From assembly GCA_033763695.1 (NCBI GenBank), contig JANRKB010000018.1, positions 1-64,000 of the forward strand: a DNA stretch of 64,000 nt. The letters run 5' to 3'. Positions 1 through 9,376 of the stretch are shown piece by piece. Source of the stretch: JANRKB01 sp033763695 (GTDB lineage: Bacteria > Planctomycetota > Phycisphaerae > Phycisphaerales > UBA1924). The translations under genes were made by a program, and so were the position numbers. Numbering within the stretch: the first letter of the stretch is position 1; each line of letters starts with the position of its first letter. A model generated the notes under the pieces. It was not told where the DNA came from. It worked only from the letters and a program-made list of their open reading frames with translations, and searched no databases.

Positions 1-63
1 GGCATTCGGCATTCGGCATTCGGCATTCGGCATTCGGCATTCGGCATTCGGCATTCGGCATTC
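1..63. repeat. Perfect heptamer array, 9 x GGCATTC
   Basis: The window opens inside a perfect tandem array of the 7-base unit GGCATTC, nine copies long, possibly continuing off the left edge. It lies downstream of the fliG stop, with nothing coding-like around it. Related but degenerate heptamers (GGCATCN on the opposite strand) occur at 145-164 and 37305-37342. The array is directly visible; slippage as the origin is inference. Confidence 0.95.
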
Positions 64-104
64 GACGAGACGTTGACCCACCCGGCACGCAAAGCCAACT
101 TCAA

Positions 105-132
105 CTTCGCCACTCTGCCACTCTGCCACTTC
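105..132. repeat. 9-mer tandem repeat CCACTCTGC family
   Basis: Three imperfect copies of a 9-base unit, read as CTTCGCCACTCTGCCACT and onward. The same unit, with the same neighbouring sequence, recurs on the minus strand at about 44567-44602, where it forms part of the signal-peptide codons of a secreted beta-propeller. No gene uses the copy here. Confidence 0.8.
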
Positions 133-144
133 CTCACCAACGCC

Positions 145-164
145 GGATGCCTGATGCCCGATCC
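145..164. repeat. Degenerate heptamer repeat (GGCATCN, minus strand)
   Basis: Two to three units of GATGCCT/GATGCCC lie just beyond the fliG stop codon. Read on the minus strand they are GGCATCN, the same family as the perfect array at 1-63 and the array at 37305-37342. With the array at 1-63 and the 9-mer at 105-132 they fill most of the 170-base left edge, where no gene was seen. Confidence 0.65.
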
Positions 165-170
165 CTTGCT

Positions 171-1211
171 TTACACCATCAGATCTGACTCGCCGCCGCG
201 ACCCTGGATGACGACGTCGCCGGCTTCCTCGAGGCGGCGGACGATGTCGACGATCCGCTGCTGCGCCGCTTCGACGTCGCTGACGCGCACCGGGCCCATG
301 TACTGCATGTCTTCGCGGATGAGTGCCGCCGCGCGTTCGGACATGTTCTTGAAGATCTTCTCTTTGAGCTCTTCGCTCGCCGTCTTGAGTGCGAGCGCCA
401 GTTCGTCGTTGTCCACTTCCTTGAGCACCGCCTGAATGCCCTTGTCGTTCACCTGCTTGATGTCCTCGAAGACGAACATCAGGCGACGAATCTGCTCGAC
501 CAGGTCGGGGTCCTCGGCTTCCAGTCCTTCGAGAATCGCCTTCTCCGTCGCGCGTCCGGCGAGGTTGAGGATCTCGGCCACGGTCGGCACGCCGCCCGCC
601 TTCTCCATGCTCTGCACGAGCATGCTGGAGAGACGACTCTCAAGGCCGCGCTCGACTTCGCGGATCACCTCGGGGTTGGTCTGCTCCATGTTGGCCATGC
701 GCTTGATCACTTCGACCTGCTTGGCCATCGGCAGGCCGCCGACGATCTCGGCCGCCTTGTGGTGCGGCAGGTGACACACGATCAGCGCGATCGTCTGCGG
801 ATGCTCATCCTGAATGAACGTGAGCAGGTTCTCGCTCTCGGCCCGCTGCAAGAAGCTGAACGGCGTCTTCTGCACCTGCGTCTGGATCTGCGCCAGCACG
901 CGATCGGCCTGCTTGGGATCCAGCGAGTTCTTCAGGATCGACTTGGCGTAGTCGAGGTTGCCTTCGTTGGCGTACTGGCTCGCGATCGTGAGGTGGTAGA
1001 ACTCCTCCACCACCGCGGCCTGCAGGTCGTTGGGCACACGGCCGAGGCTCGCGAGTTCGCGCGTCACTTCTTCGACGGCTTCGGCTTCGAGCGTCTTCAG
1101 CACGCCCGCCGCCCGATCCGGCCCGACCGCGAGCAGCAAGATCGCCGCTTTCGTCACGCCTTCAAGCTGTGACGGGTCATTCGGCAGTTTCTCGTTGGGC
1201 TTGCGTGGCAT
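171..1211 (-). CDS. fliG: Flagellar motor switch protein FliG
   Basis: FliG forms the cytoplasmic rotor (C) ring, joins it to the FliF MS ring and transmits torque from the stator. The 346-residue protein has the usual family length and architecture: an N-terminal FliF-binding region beginning KAAILLLAVG, a middle domain containing DEHPQTIALIV (residues about 134-144), and a C-terminal domain with the charged helix DNDELALALK and the conserved MSERAAALIREDM segment. It is the last gene of flgB-flgC-fliE-fliF-fliG, 87 bases after fliF. The ATG start fits the family N-terminus but no strong ribosome binding site is visible. Confidence 0.97.
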   Translation of the reverse strand: MPRKPNEKLPNDPSQLEGVTKAAILLLAVGPDRAAGVLKTLEAEAVEEVTRELASLGRVPNDLQAAVVEEFYHLTIASQYANEGNLDYAKSILKNSLDPKQADRVLAQIQTQVQKTPFSFLQRAESENLLTFIQDEHPQTIALIVCHLPHHKAAEIVGGLPMAKQVEVIKRMANMEQTNPEVIREVERGLESRLSSMLVQSMEKAGGVPTVAEILNLAGRATEKAILEGLEAEDPDLVEQIRRLMFVFEDIKQVNDKGIQAVLKEVDNDELALALKTASEELKEKIFKNMSERAAALIREDMQYMGPVRVSDVEAAQQRIVDIVRRLEEAGDVVIQGRGGESDLMV

Positions 1212-1298
1212 GAATGGTTTGCTTGAGATGGTGTCCGTTCAGCACACCGACGTGTGCACTCCCCCCGCCACGATGCGCTCACGCGCCGCCGACGATGA

Positions 1299-3059
1299 TC
1301 ACGGCTCGACCGTGATCCAGCGGTTGAGCATCTTCGCCGCCGAATCCGGCGACTTCTCCACAAGCTCCTGCACTTGCTCGAGCACCTTCTGCGAGTGAAC
1401 CTCATCCTCACCGACTTCGATACCCGCCATCGGCGTGTCGGTCTCGTCCGCCTCACCGATCAGATCGCTCTTGGCTTCCAGCGCGGGCGGCAGACCCACG
1501 AGTTCCTCAGCCGTGGGCAGGTCCGGCGTCTTGCCCGACTTGCGCACCATCGAGATCATCAGACCGACGGCAGTCAGCGCGAGCGCACCGAGAATGGCCT
1601 TGTCGATCAGGCCGCTGGGCAGACCAAAGAGCGTCGTGCCGCCGCCGCCACCACCGCCGCTGGCGATGGTGCCGAGCAGGCCCGCGGTCTGCGTGCCGGT
1701 GACGGTGCCGACAATGTCGCCGGGGATGAGCGCGATGTTGACGCGGCTGTCGAGCAGTGCCGCCAGTGCCGTGGCGTCGTTGGTCTTGGCCGCGTCGCTG
1801 CTCATCGCACGCACGATGGGCATGATGCTGTCGCGGATGCGCTTCTTGATCTCCGCGTCAAACTTCTGCGTGATCTCTTGATCGGTGGGGTCCTTCGGTG
1901 CGGCACCGGCCGCAGCGCCCGCCGCAGCGCCGGACTTGATCTCCGCCGCGACAAACCCACGCGGCACATTGACCGAGACCGTCAACATCGTCGGCATGCC
2001 GCGCGGATCGATCACCTGCTCGTTCTTGGTCCCCGCGTGGACTTCACTCTCGGTGTCCGCGGTGTTCTTTGCCTGCTTGCTGCCCGTGCCGCCGCCGCCG
2101 CGATTGATGTCCGCGGCCTGGTTGCTGCGCACGCCGGGCTCGGCCGCCGGTGAAGACTCGGTCGTGCTGTCCTCGGTTGTCTGCTCACGCTTGACGAAGA
2201 CTTCGCTGCCCGAACCCTTGGGCAGCGTCTGCGTCGTTTCGCTCTTGACGCGTGTCACATCGACCTGAGCCGTCGTCACGACGATCACACCCGGGATGTA
2301 GGCGAGCAGCTCTTGCAGCTTCTCGCGGGCGTGGCCTTCAACCTTGGCAGCATGTTCGAGATAGGTGGTCGGGACGAAATCGTCCTGGCTGCTGGGCTTG
2401 CGTTGCACGCCGCCCGCGCTGCCGTCGATGACGCGGATGCGTTCGATCTCAAGCCCCGACTTCGCGCCGGCGATGAACGCGGCGATCGCGTCCACTTGCC
2501 CCTGGCTCAGTCGCTCGCCGCCCGCGGTGAACACCGTTGCCGATGCCGTGGGCTTTTGCACGGCGCGGCCAAGCCCCTGCCGCTCCGGCGCGTCGATCAG
2601 CACACTCGCGGACTTGATGCCGCGGAAGTTGCTGATGATGCGGCCCAGTTCGGCCTGCACCGCGAGCAAGTGCAACTGATCATTCTGTTGGCGGCTGTTG
2701 TACCACGCCTGCTTGCTCAAGACGTTGGTGAGGATCGACTCGGCGTTCGCGTTGAACTGCCGCGACTCCATCAACACCGCCAGCGCGTTGGACTGATCCG
2801 TCGGCGCGACCATCACGCGCCCGTTCTCGATCTTGTTGGTGATGCCGCGGCTGGTCAGCAGCGTGCTGGCCTTGCTCTGGTCCTCGAGCGGCGCGCCCGG
2901 CAGCGCATCAACCCACTGGGCCTTGCCCGCGTACTGGCTCACCACCAGCAGCGTCAGCACCATGATCACCACGAGGCTGGCGATGAACAGCTTCTGGGTT
3001 GTCCCCAGTTGACCAAGCGACTTCTGGATGTTCGCCAAGACGCGGCGCAGCGCATCCAT
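1299..3059 (-). CDS. fliF: Flagellar MS-ring protein FliF
   Basis: FliF is the inner-membrane MS ring on which the flagellar rod and the FliG rotor are built. The start at 3059 (MDALRRVLAN) is preferred because GGAGG lies 8 bases upstream; the frame stays open to 3119. The product is 586 residues with a membrane helix near residues 24-45 (LFIASLVVIMVLTLLVV), a YscJ/FliF ring-building domain containing ALAVLMESRQF-like sequence, a Gly/Ser-rich disordered middle, a second helix near the C-terminus (AILGALALTAVGLMISMV) and an acidic C-terminal tail that in the family binds FliG. The 211 bases before it (3060-3270) hold no other gene. Confidence 0.96.
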   Translation of the reverse strand: MDALRRVLANIQKSLGQLGTTQKLFIASLVVIMVLTLLVVSQYAGKAQWVDALPGAPLEDQSKASTLLTSRGITNKIENGRVMVAPTDQSNALAVLMESRQFNANAESILTNVLSKQAWYNSRQQNDQLHLLAVQAELGRIISNFRGIKSASVLIDAPERQGLGRAVQKPTASATVFTAGGERLSQGQVDAIAAFIAGAKSGLEIERIRVIDGSAGGVQRKPSSQDDFVPTTYLEHAAKVEGHAREKLQELLAYIPGVIVVTTAQVDVTRVKSETTQTLPKGSGSEVFVKREQTTEDSTTESSPAAEPGVRSNQAADINRGGGGTGSKQAKNTADTESEVHAGTKNEQVIDPRGMPTMLTVSVNVPRGFVAAEIKSGAAAGAAAGAAPKDPTDQEITQKFDAEIKKRIRDSIMPIVRAMSSDAAKTNDATALAALLDSRVNIALIPGDIVGTVTGTQTAGLLGTIASGGGGGGGTTLFGLPSGLIDKAILGALALTAVGLMISMVRKSGKTPDLPTAEELVGLPPALEAKSDLIGEADETDTPMAGIEVGEDEVHSQKVLEQVQELVEKSPDSAAKMLNRWITVEP

Positions 3060-3270
3060 CCGGCGGGCCTCCATGCCACGGGCCAGGGGCCGCGACTCCT
3101 TCGCGACCATCGCCCACAAGGCTCATTTCGGCCCTTGCGCTCGGATTGCTTGAAACTGCGCGTCGCAAACCGCGGCTGCGCAGGTTTCGCGCCCGCCCCC
3201 GTCGCTTACGCGCAAGAGATGCGCGTGAGTTTCGATTCATCTGACTGTCAACTCAGCCCAGCGCCGCGGC

Positions 3271-3579
3271 TCAGACGCGAACTTGCTTGAGCTCGTCGTA
3301 GGCCTCGATCACCTTGTTCCGCACCGACTGGAGCATGCGGAAGGCGGTGTCGGCCTTCTGGACTGCCGAGACGACGCCCTCGATGTCGCTGCGATTACCA
3401 GTCAGGCCGTCTTCGATGGCCTTGCTGGCGTCTTGCTGCAACTTGTTGACTTCCTTGAGGTTGTCCATCAGGACATCCTTGAAGGACGGGCCGTTGATCT
3501 GTTGCTGCACGCCCGAGCGGGGCATGTTCACGCCGCCCGTGCTGCCGGTGTTTCGGATGAGTCCAAGCGGATCAGACAT
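3271..3579 (-). CDS. fliE: Flagellar hook-basal body protein FliE
   Basis: FliE links the MS ring to the proximal rod and is exported by the flagellar type III apparatus. The 102-residue product is family-sized and has the diagnostic features: SFKDVLMDNLKEVN near residues 32-45, and the C-terminal helical segment ADTAFRMLQSVRNKVIEAYDEL. It sits between flgC and fliF, the order found in many flagellar operons. Confidence 0.95.
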   Translation of the reverse strand: MSDPLGLIRNTGSTGGVNMPRSGVQQQINGPSFKDVLMDNLKEVNKLQQDASKAIEDGLTGNRSDIEGVVSAVQKADTAFRMLQSVRNKVIEAYDELKQVRV

Positions 3580-3662
3580 CGTGTACTCCGCGCCAATCGC
3601 GTTCAGAGGTCGAGTTCAGTCGGGTGCGAGCGGGGGCGGGTTTCCGCCGCCGTCCGGTTTGG

Positions 3663-4091
3663 TCATCCCAGAATACGCAAAGCTTGGGCCATCATCGTCT
3701 TGGTCGCCTCGGCGGCCACCACGTTGGCCTCGTATGCCCGGGCCGCCTCCATCGCGTTGATCTGCTCCACCACCGAGTTGATGTTCGGCGTCGGCACATA
3801 CCCGGCCCGCGGGCCTTCCTTGAAGGCGTAGGGATTCGACGGGTCCCACTCGTAGTTGGGCTCGCCCTGATCAATCTCAATCTTGGCGACGTGCACGCCC
3901 ATCGCGCGGCCTTCCGACGAGCCCGCCTTGGGGTCGCCCGGAGCAAAGTGCACCATGCGGCGGCGATACGGGTTCACCTTGCCATCCGCGTCGAGGATCG
4001 TGTTGCGATTGGCGATGTTGGCGGCAATGGACGCCATGCGCTCGCGCTGGGCGATCATGCCGCTGGTCGAGATGTCGAGTGAGCCGAACAT
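3663..4091 (-). CDS. flgC: Flagellar proximal rod protein FlgC
   Basis: FlgC is a rod subunit of the flagellar axial structure. The start at 4091 gives MFGSLDISTSGMIAQ, matching the family N-terminus; the frame continues upstream through an AGAGACGN repeat array to 4175 but that stretch (ISS-rich, repeat-encoded) is not family-like. The 142-residue protein has the N-terminal rod signature ERMASIAANIANRNT and the C-terminal signature AMEAARAYEANVVAAEA. It follows flgB after a 92-base gap that contains the repeat array. Confidence 0.95.
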   Translation of the reverse strand: MFGSLDISTSGMIAQRERMASIAANIANRNTILDADGKVNPYRRRMVHFAPGDPKAGSSEGRAMGVHVAKIEIDQGEPNYEWDPSNPYAFKEGPRAGYVPTPNINSVVEQINAMEAARAYEANVVAAEATKTMMAQALRILG

Positions 4092-4103
4092 GGTGATGAG
4101 GAA

Positions 4104-4135
4104 AGAGACGAAGAGACGGAGAGACGAAGAGACGG
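4104..4135. repeat. AGAGACGN octamer array (flgB-flgC gap)
   Basis: Four tandem 8-base units AGAGACGA, AGAGACGG, AGAGACGA, AGAGACGG lie in the gap between flgB and the flgC start. The eighth base varies while the first seven are fixed. The same unit forms arrays at 5074-5105, 44993-45062 and 46515-46546. Confidence 0.9.
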
Positions 4136-4183
4136 GGTGCAAAAGGCAGCGACGAGAAGAAACCTGTGCGATCAAATCAATCG

Positions 4184-4624
4184 TCAGACACGCTGGCTGA
4201 TTGCCGTCCGCAGCACGTCGTAGCGGCTGCGAAGCAGGTCGGCCGCGACGCGATACGTCGTGGTGTTCTCAGCCAGGCCCTGCATGAGTCGTTCAAGGTC
4301 ACGGTTGTTGCGATCGTGGAAAAGCACGTTTCCCGAGGCCGTCTGCGGGTTCAGACGGATCGACCCGTCGGCCTGCTGGACGATCTCGCGCGAGTCATTG
4401 AGCAGCAGTGGCCCACCCGCCTGGTCGCCGCCCAATTGCTCGCGTGCTGCGATGGCCCGGGCCAGCGATTTCTGGAACTTCGCCGGGGAAACGTCCATCG
4501 GGCGATAGTCGGGGGTGTCGATGTTGGCGATGTTGCTTTGGATGAGGCGTTGGCGCTGCCCGGCGAACTGGAGCGTGAGCTCCAACGCCTGCATGCCGCC
4601 CGAACTGAAGAGGTCTGCCATCAT
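4184..4624 (-). CDS. flgB: Flagellar basal-body rod protein FlgB
   Basis: FlgB is a proximal-rod subunit. The start is one of two adjacent ATGs (4624 or 4621, MMADLFSSGG); the frame is open further to 4714 but those residues are not rod-like. The protein (146 residues) has the characteristic LTLQFAGQRQRLIQSNIANIDTPDYRP N-terminal rod motif in pieces at about residues 12-40, and a C-terminal DLERLMQGLAENTTTYRVAADLL helix. It heads the flgBC-fliEFG cluster and has a sigma-54-like promoter ending only about 15 bases upstream. Confidence 0.94.
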   Translation of the reverse strand: MMADLFSSGGMQALELTLQFAGQRQRLIQSNIANIDTPDYRPMDVSPAKFQKSLARAIAAREQLGGDQAGGPLLLNDSREIVQQADGSIRLNPQTASGNVLFHDRNNRDLERLMQGLAENTTTYRVAADLLRSRYDVLRTAISQRV

Positions 4625-4639
4625 CCGTCGGACGAACTC

Positions 4640-4655
4640 GCAAACGGCAGGCCAG
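4640..4655 (-). promoter_or_regulatory. Putative sigma-54 (-24/-12) promoter of flgB
   Basis: Minus strand reads CTGGCCTGCCGTTTGCG: TGGC at -24, TTGC at -12 and the obligatory GG-N10-GC spacing. Transcription would begin near 4628, giving a leader of only a few bases before the flgB ATG. The cluster encodes its own sigma-54 activator (5110-6618), as in the FlgSR-type flagellar control known from epsilonproteobacteria. Confidence 0.6.
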
Positions 4656-4769
4656 AGGGTGAGAAAGAGGGGGTGAGGGGGTGAATAGACACGGAGAGAG
4701 GAGACATCAGACAAGGAGATGAGACGACGGCGGCAGCCATTCTCATGGCTCCTGTCTTTCGCCGCTCCC

Positions 4770-4972
4770 CACGGCGAAGCCGTGGTGTTGAGTAGCCCGG
4801 GGGTCGCCGCGCCAGCGGCACCCCCGGATCAGCCCCACTTCCCACCAGGATTGTCGATGCTGGATCGTGCGCCGAACAATTCACGATTGACAATCCCGCG
4901 CGAGAGGGTCACGTTCGTGGGGTGCGGCTGCGCCGCGACCCCACGCTATTCACCAGCACGGCTTCGCCGTGC
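4770..4972. repeat. Paired-hairpin inverted repeat element, copy A (complete)
   Basis: This element fills much of the 485-base gap (4625-5109) between flgB and its regulator gene; no gene is seen there. Each end is a unit of hairpin 1 (CACGGC-GAA-GCCGTG on the left), an 11-base linker close to TGGTGAATAGC, and hairpin 2 (left CCGGGGGTCGCCGC / GCGGCACCCCCGG). The right end is the same unit inverted, with different stem letters that still pair. The centre holds GGATTGTCGATGCTGG and its near-inverse ending GACAATCC. Other copies are at 32132-32233 and 44664-44875. No flanking target duplication is obvious. Confidence 0.8.
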
Positions 4973-5073
4973 AAGGCGTCGAGGTCGAACGCGACGCATT
5001 TGGCATGCGACGATTGGGTCGTGACGTCGTGACTCTTGACTCCGTGACTTCCAGCCTCTTGCCTTTCGCACTT

Positions 5074-5105
5074 CGTCTCTCCGTCTCTGCGTCTCTCCGT
5101 CTCTT
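5074..5105. repeat. AGAGACGN octamer array downstream of the sigma-54 activator gene
   Basis: On the plus strand four CGTCTCTN units (CGTCTCTC, CGTCTCTG, CGTCTCTC, CGTCTCTT) lie immediately before the activator stop codon at 5110. They are the reverse complement of the AGAGACGN family seen at 4104-4135, 44993-45062 and 46515-46546. Confidence 0.88.
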
Positions 5106-5109
5106 CTGC

Positions 5110-6614
<1,505 letters not shown>

Positions 6615-6618
<4 letters not shown>

Positions 6619-7682
6619 GCTTCAGCCTCCGCAGCCGCGCGTCTGCGCGGGATGACCACGTCCCCAATCGCATCGGGCACGCGGCCCGACCCCACATCAA
6701 CCACGTCGCCGACGCCGGCACCCTCGCCCGCGTCGAGCTCGTGAAATCTCTTCGTCGTTGCTTCGCGAGCAGCACCCCGAGCCGGGAACACCAGTTCCAC
6801 CGTCGCGCCGCCGCCCTGCGCCTTGCTGTTGTTCTTGACGCGCACCCGCCCGCCGTGCGCATCGACGATGCGATGCACGATCGGCAGACCCAAGCCCGTT
6901 CCCGCGGCACGTGTGGTGAAGAACGGATTGAACATCCGCTCCAGCACTTCGGGCGCGATCCCCGGCCCGTTGTCCACCACGCCCAGCACCGCGCATGCGC
7001 CGAGGTCTTTTTCTTTTGCGCTCCGCGCGACGATCTTCACGCGCGGCTTTGCGGCCCGCGTCGGCGAACTGCCCGCCGAACCCGTGGTCGCACCTTCTGC
7101 CGCGGCTTCCATCGCGTTGCGCAGCACGTTGACCAGTGCCTGCTGCACCAAGCCGCTGTCCGCGACGAACTCGACATCGGCCTCGGCATCCGCATCGCGC
7201 TCGATTGACACGTCGCGCCAACCGGGCACGCCGTCGTGCGAGCAGGCTTCAATCGCGCGATCGATGAGCGGCCCCGCCTCGATGCCCTGGGCCCGCACCT
7301 TGAACTCGCGGCTGAACGTCAGCACATCGCCGACGATCTGATTCAGGCCGCGCGTTGCGCCCATGATCTTCTCGGCCAGTTCACGCTGCGGCGGACGATC
7401 ACCCAGATCATCACGCAACATCTTGGCGTACAAGCCGATACCACCGAGCGGATTGCGGATCTCGTGGGCAATGCCCGCGGCCATTTCGCCAAGCGCGGCG
7501 AGCCGACGCGAGCGCTCCAGCGCGGCATTCGCCTCCGTCAGTTCGTTCGTCAGTCGCGCCACTTCGGCTTGCAACTGCTGGTGCGTTGCACTAAGGCGCG
7601 CGGTCACTTCATTGAACGCGCTCATCAGCTCGGCGAGGTCCGCCGCTGACTCCACACGGGGTTGTGCCGGTGTGGTGCTCAC
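6615..7682 (-). CDS. Soluble sensor histidine kinase (FlgS-like)
   Basis: This kinase probably phosphorylates the overlapping sigma-54 activator. It has 355 residues and no membrane helix. Residues about 15-65 are a predicted coiled coil, followed by a dimerisation/phospho-acceptor box GIAHEIRNPLGG with H73, then a HATPase domain with N box NVLRNAMEAA, G1 VDNGPGIAP, F box FNPFFTTRAAGTGLGLPI. The C-terminal ~45 residues after VFPARGAA are Gly/Val/Asp-rich and not family-like. It overlaps flgN-like upstream and the regulator downstream by four bases each (ATGA), so the three are translationally coupled. Cytoplasmic sensing of flagellar export state, as for FlgS, is an inference. Confidence 0.92.
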
Positions 7683-8224
7683 GCGTTGCGATCCTGAAAA
7701 GACGGCGGAATCTGGCCGGGCTCCCCGCCGTAGGCCGACATCGCACGCCGGTTCCGCCCCAGCCCTGCGATCTCATCGGCGAGGCGATCGCGCCGCTGGG
7801 CCAATCGGCCCGCATCCTCCTGATCGCGCTTCGCGACCCGCGCGATTGTCTGAGCGAGAATGGCTTCGCGCTTGACGAGTTCATCGCGCCGCCGCGGATC
7901 AACCAGGCCCAGGTGGGGCTCCAGTTCACGCCGCACCGGGCGAGCCTGGCCCGCCAACGCCTCCAGCCCCTCAATCAGTACCTGACGCTCGGCCAACAGC
8001 GACAGCAACCGCTCACCCGCGTCGTCCGCGGCGACCAGTTGCGCCTGATGGCCTGCGAGCGATTCAACTTGTTCAATCAGCTTTTGCTGCTGTGCAATCA
8101 CCGCCAGCAGCCGCTCGACCCGCTCCAGCGCCATCGCTGACGCCGCCGACGGCACGGACGCGCCCGTCGCGCTCCCCGCGCCCGATGGCTCGCCGAAGTT
8201 GAGTTGGCCCGCGTCGCTGGTCAT
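7679..8224 (-). CDS. FlgN-like flagellar export chaperone
   Basis: Probable cytoplasmic chaperone for hook-filament junction proteins. The 181-residue product starts at 8224 (MTSDAGQLNFGE) with GGAAGG upstream; the frame runs to 8359 but those residues are not supported. After a low-complexity N-terminus it is almost entirely helical, with heptads such as VERLLAVIAQQQKLIEQV and the FlgN-like LLSLLAERQVLIEGLEALA. Sequence conservation in FlgN is low, so the call rests on size, helicity and position directly before the flagellar kinase (4-base overlap). It could be another helical export chaperone. Confidence 0.6.
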   Translation of the reverse strand: MTSDAGQLNFGEPSGAGSATGASVPSAASAMALERVERLLAVIAQQQKLIEQVESLAGHQAQLVAADDAGERLLSLLAERQVLIEGLEALAGQARPVRRELEPHLGLVDPRRRDELVKREAILAQTIARVAKRDQEDAGRLAQRRDRLADEIAGLGRNRRAMSAYGGEPGQIPPSFQDRNA

Positions 8225-8306
8225 CCGTGACCTTCCTTGCCCGGGCCTCCGGCACGGGCGATTGTCAACCCATCGCTGCCTCTTATCGGCAGATCGGCAG
8301 CTTTTG

Positions 8307-8324
8307 CCGCAATCGGCGGGCCAG
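8307..8324 (-). promoter_or_regulatory. Putative sigma-54 promoter of the flgN-kinase-regulator operon
   Basis: Minus strand reads CTGGCCCGCCGATTGCGG, which keeps GG-N10-GC and matches TGGCACG-N4-TTGCA at 10 of 12 fixed positions. The predicted start near 8298 gives a leader of about 74 bases that includes GGAAGG close to the chaperone ATG. Confidence 0.6.
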
Positions 8325-8373
8325 TTTTCTCCCCACAAACGCCGCACGCCCGATCGCACGCGAGCGCTGCCAA

Positions 8374-8414
8374 CGAAAAGCGGCCCGCACGCTTCACGCG
8401 CGCGGGCCGCAAAA
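8374..8414 (-). terminator. Rho-independent terminator after hsp20
   Basis: A 9-bp perfect GC stem (GCGGCCCGC / GCGGGCCGC, loop about 13 bases) is followed on the minus strand by TTTTCG. It lies about 30 bases beyond the hsp20 stop. Confidence 0.8.
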
Positions 8415-8442
8415 GGGGGAGGTGGATCTGCTCCGCCTCAGA

Positions 8443-8958
8443 TCATCCGATGTTGATCCGGCGGGGCTGTGCCTTGGGCGTCTTCGCCAGTCGCAGCGTC
8501 AGGACGCCATCCTTCAGTTCGGCGTTGACGTTCTCGGTGTCCACGCCCTCGGGCAGCGAGACGCTGCGGCTCACGGTGCCCACGCGGCGTTCACGACGGA
8601 AGTACCGCTCGCCCTTGCCTTCCTTCTCGTCGGTCTTGTCCTCAGTCTTTGTCCCGACGATGGTGAGCACGCCGTCGTTCACCTCCGCGGTGACCTCCTC
8701 CTTGGCATAGCCCGGCAGCGAGGCCCGCACGATCAGGTGCGTGTCATCTTCGCTCACGTCCAGCGGCAGCACGCCCGCGCTGGGCTGTGCCTCGACTTCA
8801 TTGAAGAACGGATCATTGAAGAAGTCGCGCAGCATCGTTCCGAACGGGCCGCCGGCAAACGGGCCGAACCCCGCGAGCCGCGGCGTGATCAGGCCAAACT
8901 CCGAAACAGACGGGCGAGTCTCCGCAGTACGACGGGTGATGCCATTGGTCGCGCTCAT
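8443..8958 (-). CDS. Small heat-shock protein, Hsp20/alpha-crystallin family
   Basis: An ATP-independent holdase chaperone. The start at 8958 is chosen because GGAAGGAGG lies just upstream. The 171-residue protein has an N-terminal arm (residues 1-55) and an alpha-crystallin domain (about 55-150) with DVSEDDTHLIVRASLPGY, the strand motif GVLTIVGTK and the hallmark LKDGVLTLRLAK. The C-terminus AQPRRINIG carries an I-x-I motif used for oligomer contacts. It stands alone between a terminator and an unusually good sigma-54 promoter. Confidence 0.95.
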   Translation of the reverse strand: MSATNGITRRTAETRPSVSEFGLITPRLAGFGPFAGGPFGTMLRDFFNDPFFNEVEAQPSAGVLPLDVSEDDTHLIVRASLPGYAKEEVTAEVNDGVLTIVGTKTEDKTDEKEGKGERYFRRERRVGTVSRSVSLPEGVDTENVNAELKDGVLTLRLAKTPKAQPRRINIG

Positions 8959-9376
8959 TGAAAGCCTCCTTCCTTCACAGTCTTCCTTGCTCGGCCCTTC
9001 ACACGCCGCCGCGAAGCCCCAGCGCGCCGATCGCGCCCCGCCTCCGGCGGCTTTTCTCCCGCCCGGCGATCCGCCGCCGAGCGTGCGTGTGAAGAACTTC
9101 ACCTCACGAAGTTGCAACCGCCGTGCCAGCGTGCGTCCGCGACTCACCCGTCGCGGCAAGCCCGAAACATCGCGTTTTTCCGGTCAATCTCGCGGTTTTG
9201 GCGTCATTCTGGCAGCCGCGTGCCAACGTGGCGGCATGCGAACAGGCGTTCGTACTCCGACGCGCAAGATTGAACAACGTTCGTCATCTGCACGCTTGTT
9301 TCCGGTCCTCGCTTGCAAGTATGGGATCAGGTGGCATGGTTCATGATGTGGGCCGTCACCGACTGGGGGACTCAGC
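8959..9376. other. Intergenic control region between hsp20 and 9377 gene
   Basis: About 420 bases between divergently read genes. It holds the sigma-54 site at 9112-9129 for hsp20 and an imperfect palindrome (TGGCAgccgcgTGCCA, 9209-9224) of unknown use. The plus-strand gene at 9377 has GGGGG as a ribosome binding site. Nothing coding-like was seen. Confidence 0.6.
9112..9129 (-). promoter_or_regulatory. Consensus sigma-54 promoter of hsp20
   Basis: Minus strand reads CTGGCACGGCGGTTGCAA, an exact match to the TGGCACG-N4-TTGCA consensus. The start would be near 9102, leaving a leader of about 145 bases before the hsp20 ATG at 8958. Heat-shock genes are rarely sigma-54 dependent, which makes this site noteworthy. 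Confidence 0.75.

Noticed and set aside
1..164. CRISPR-like repeats at the left edge
   Set aside because: Units are 7-9 bases and directly abutting, with no spacers and no cas genes.
9209..9224. Imperfect palindrome TGGCAgccgcgTGCCA as a second sigma-54 site or operator
   Set aside because: It lacks TTGC at the -12 position on either strand, and a lone palindrome of this size is not strong evidence for an operator.
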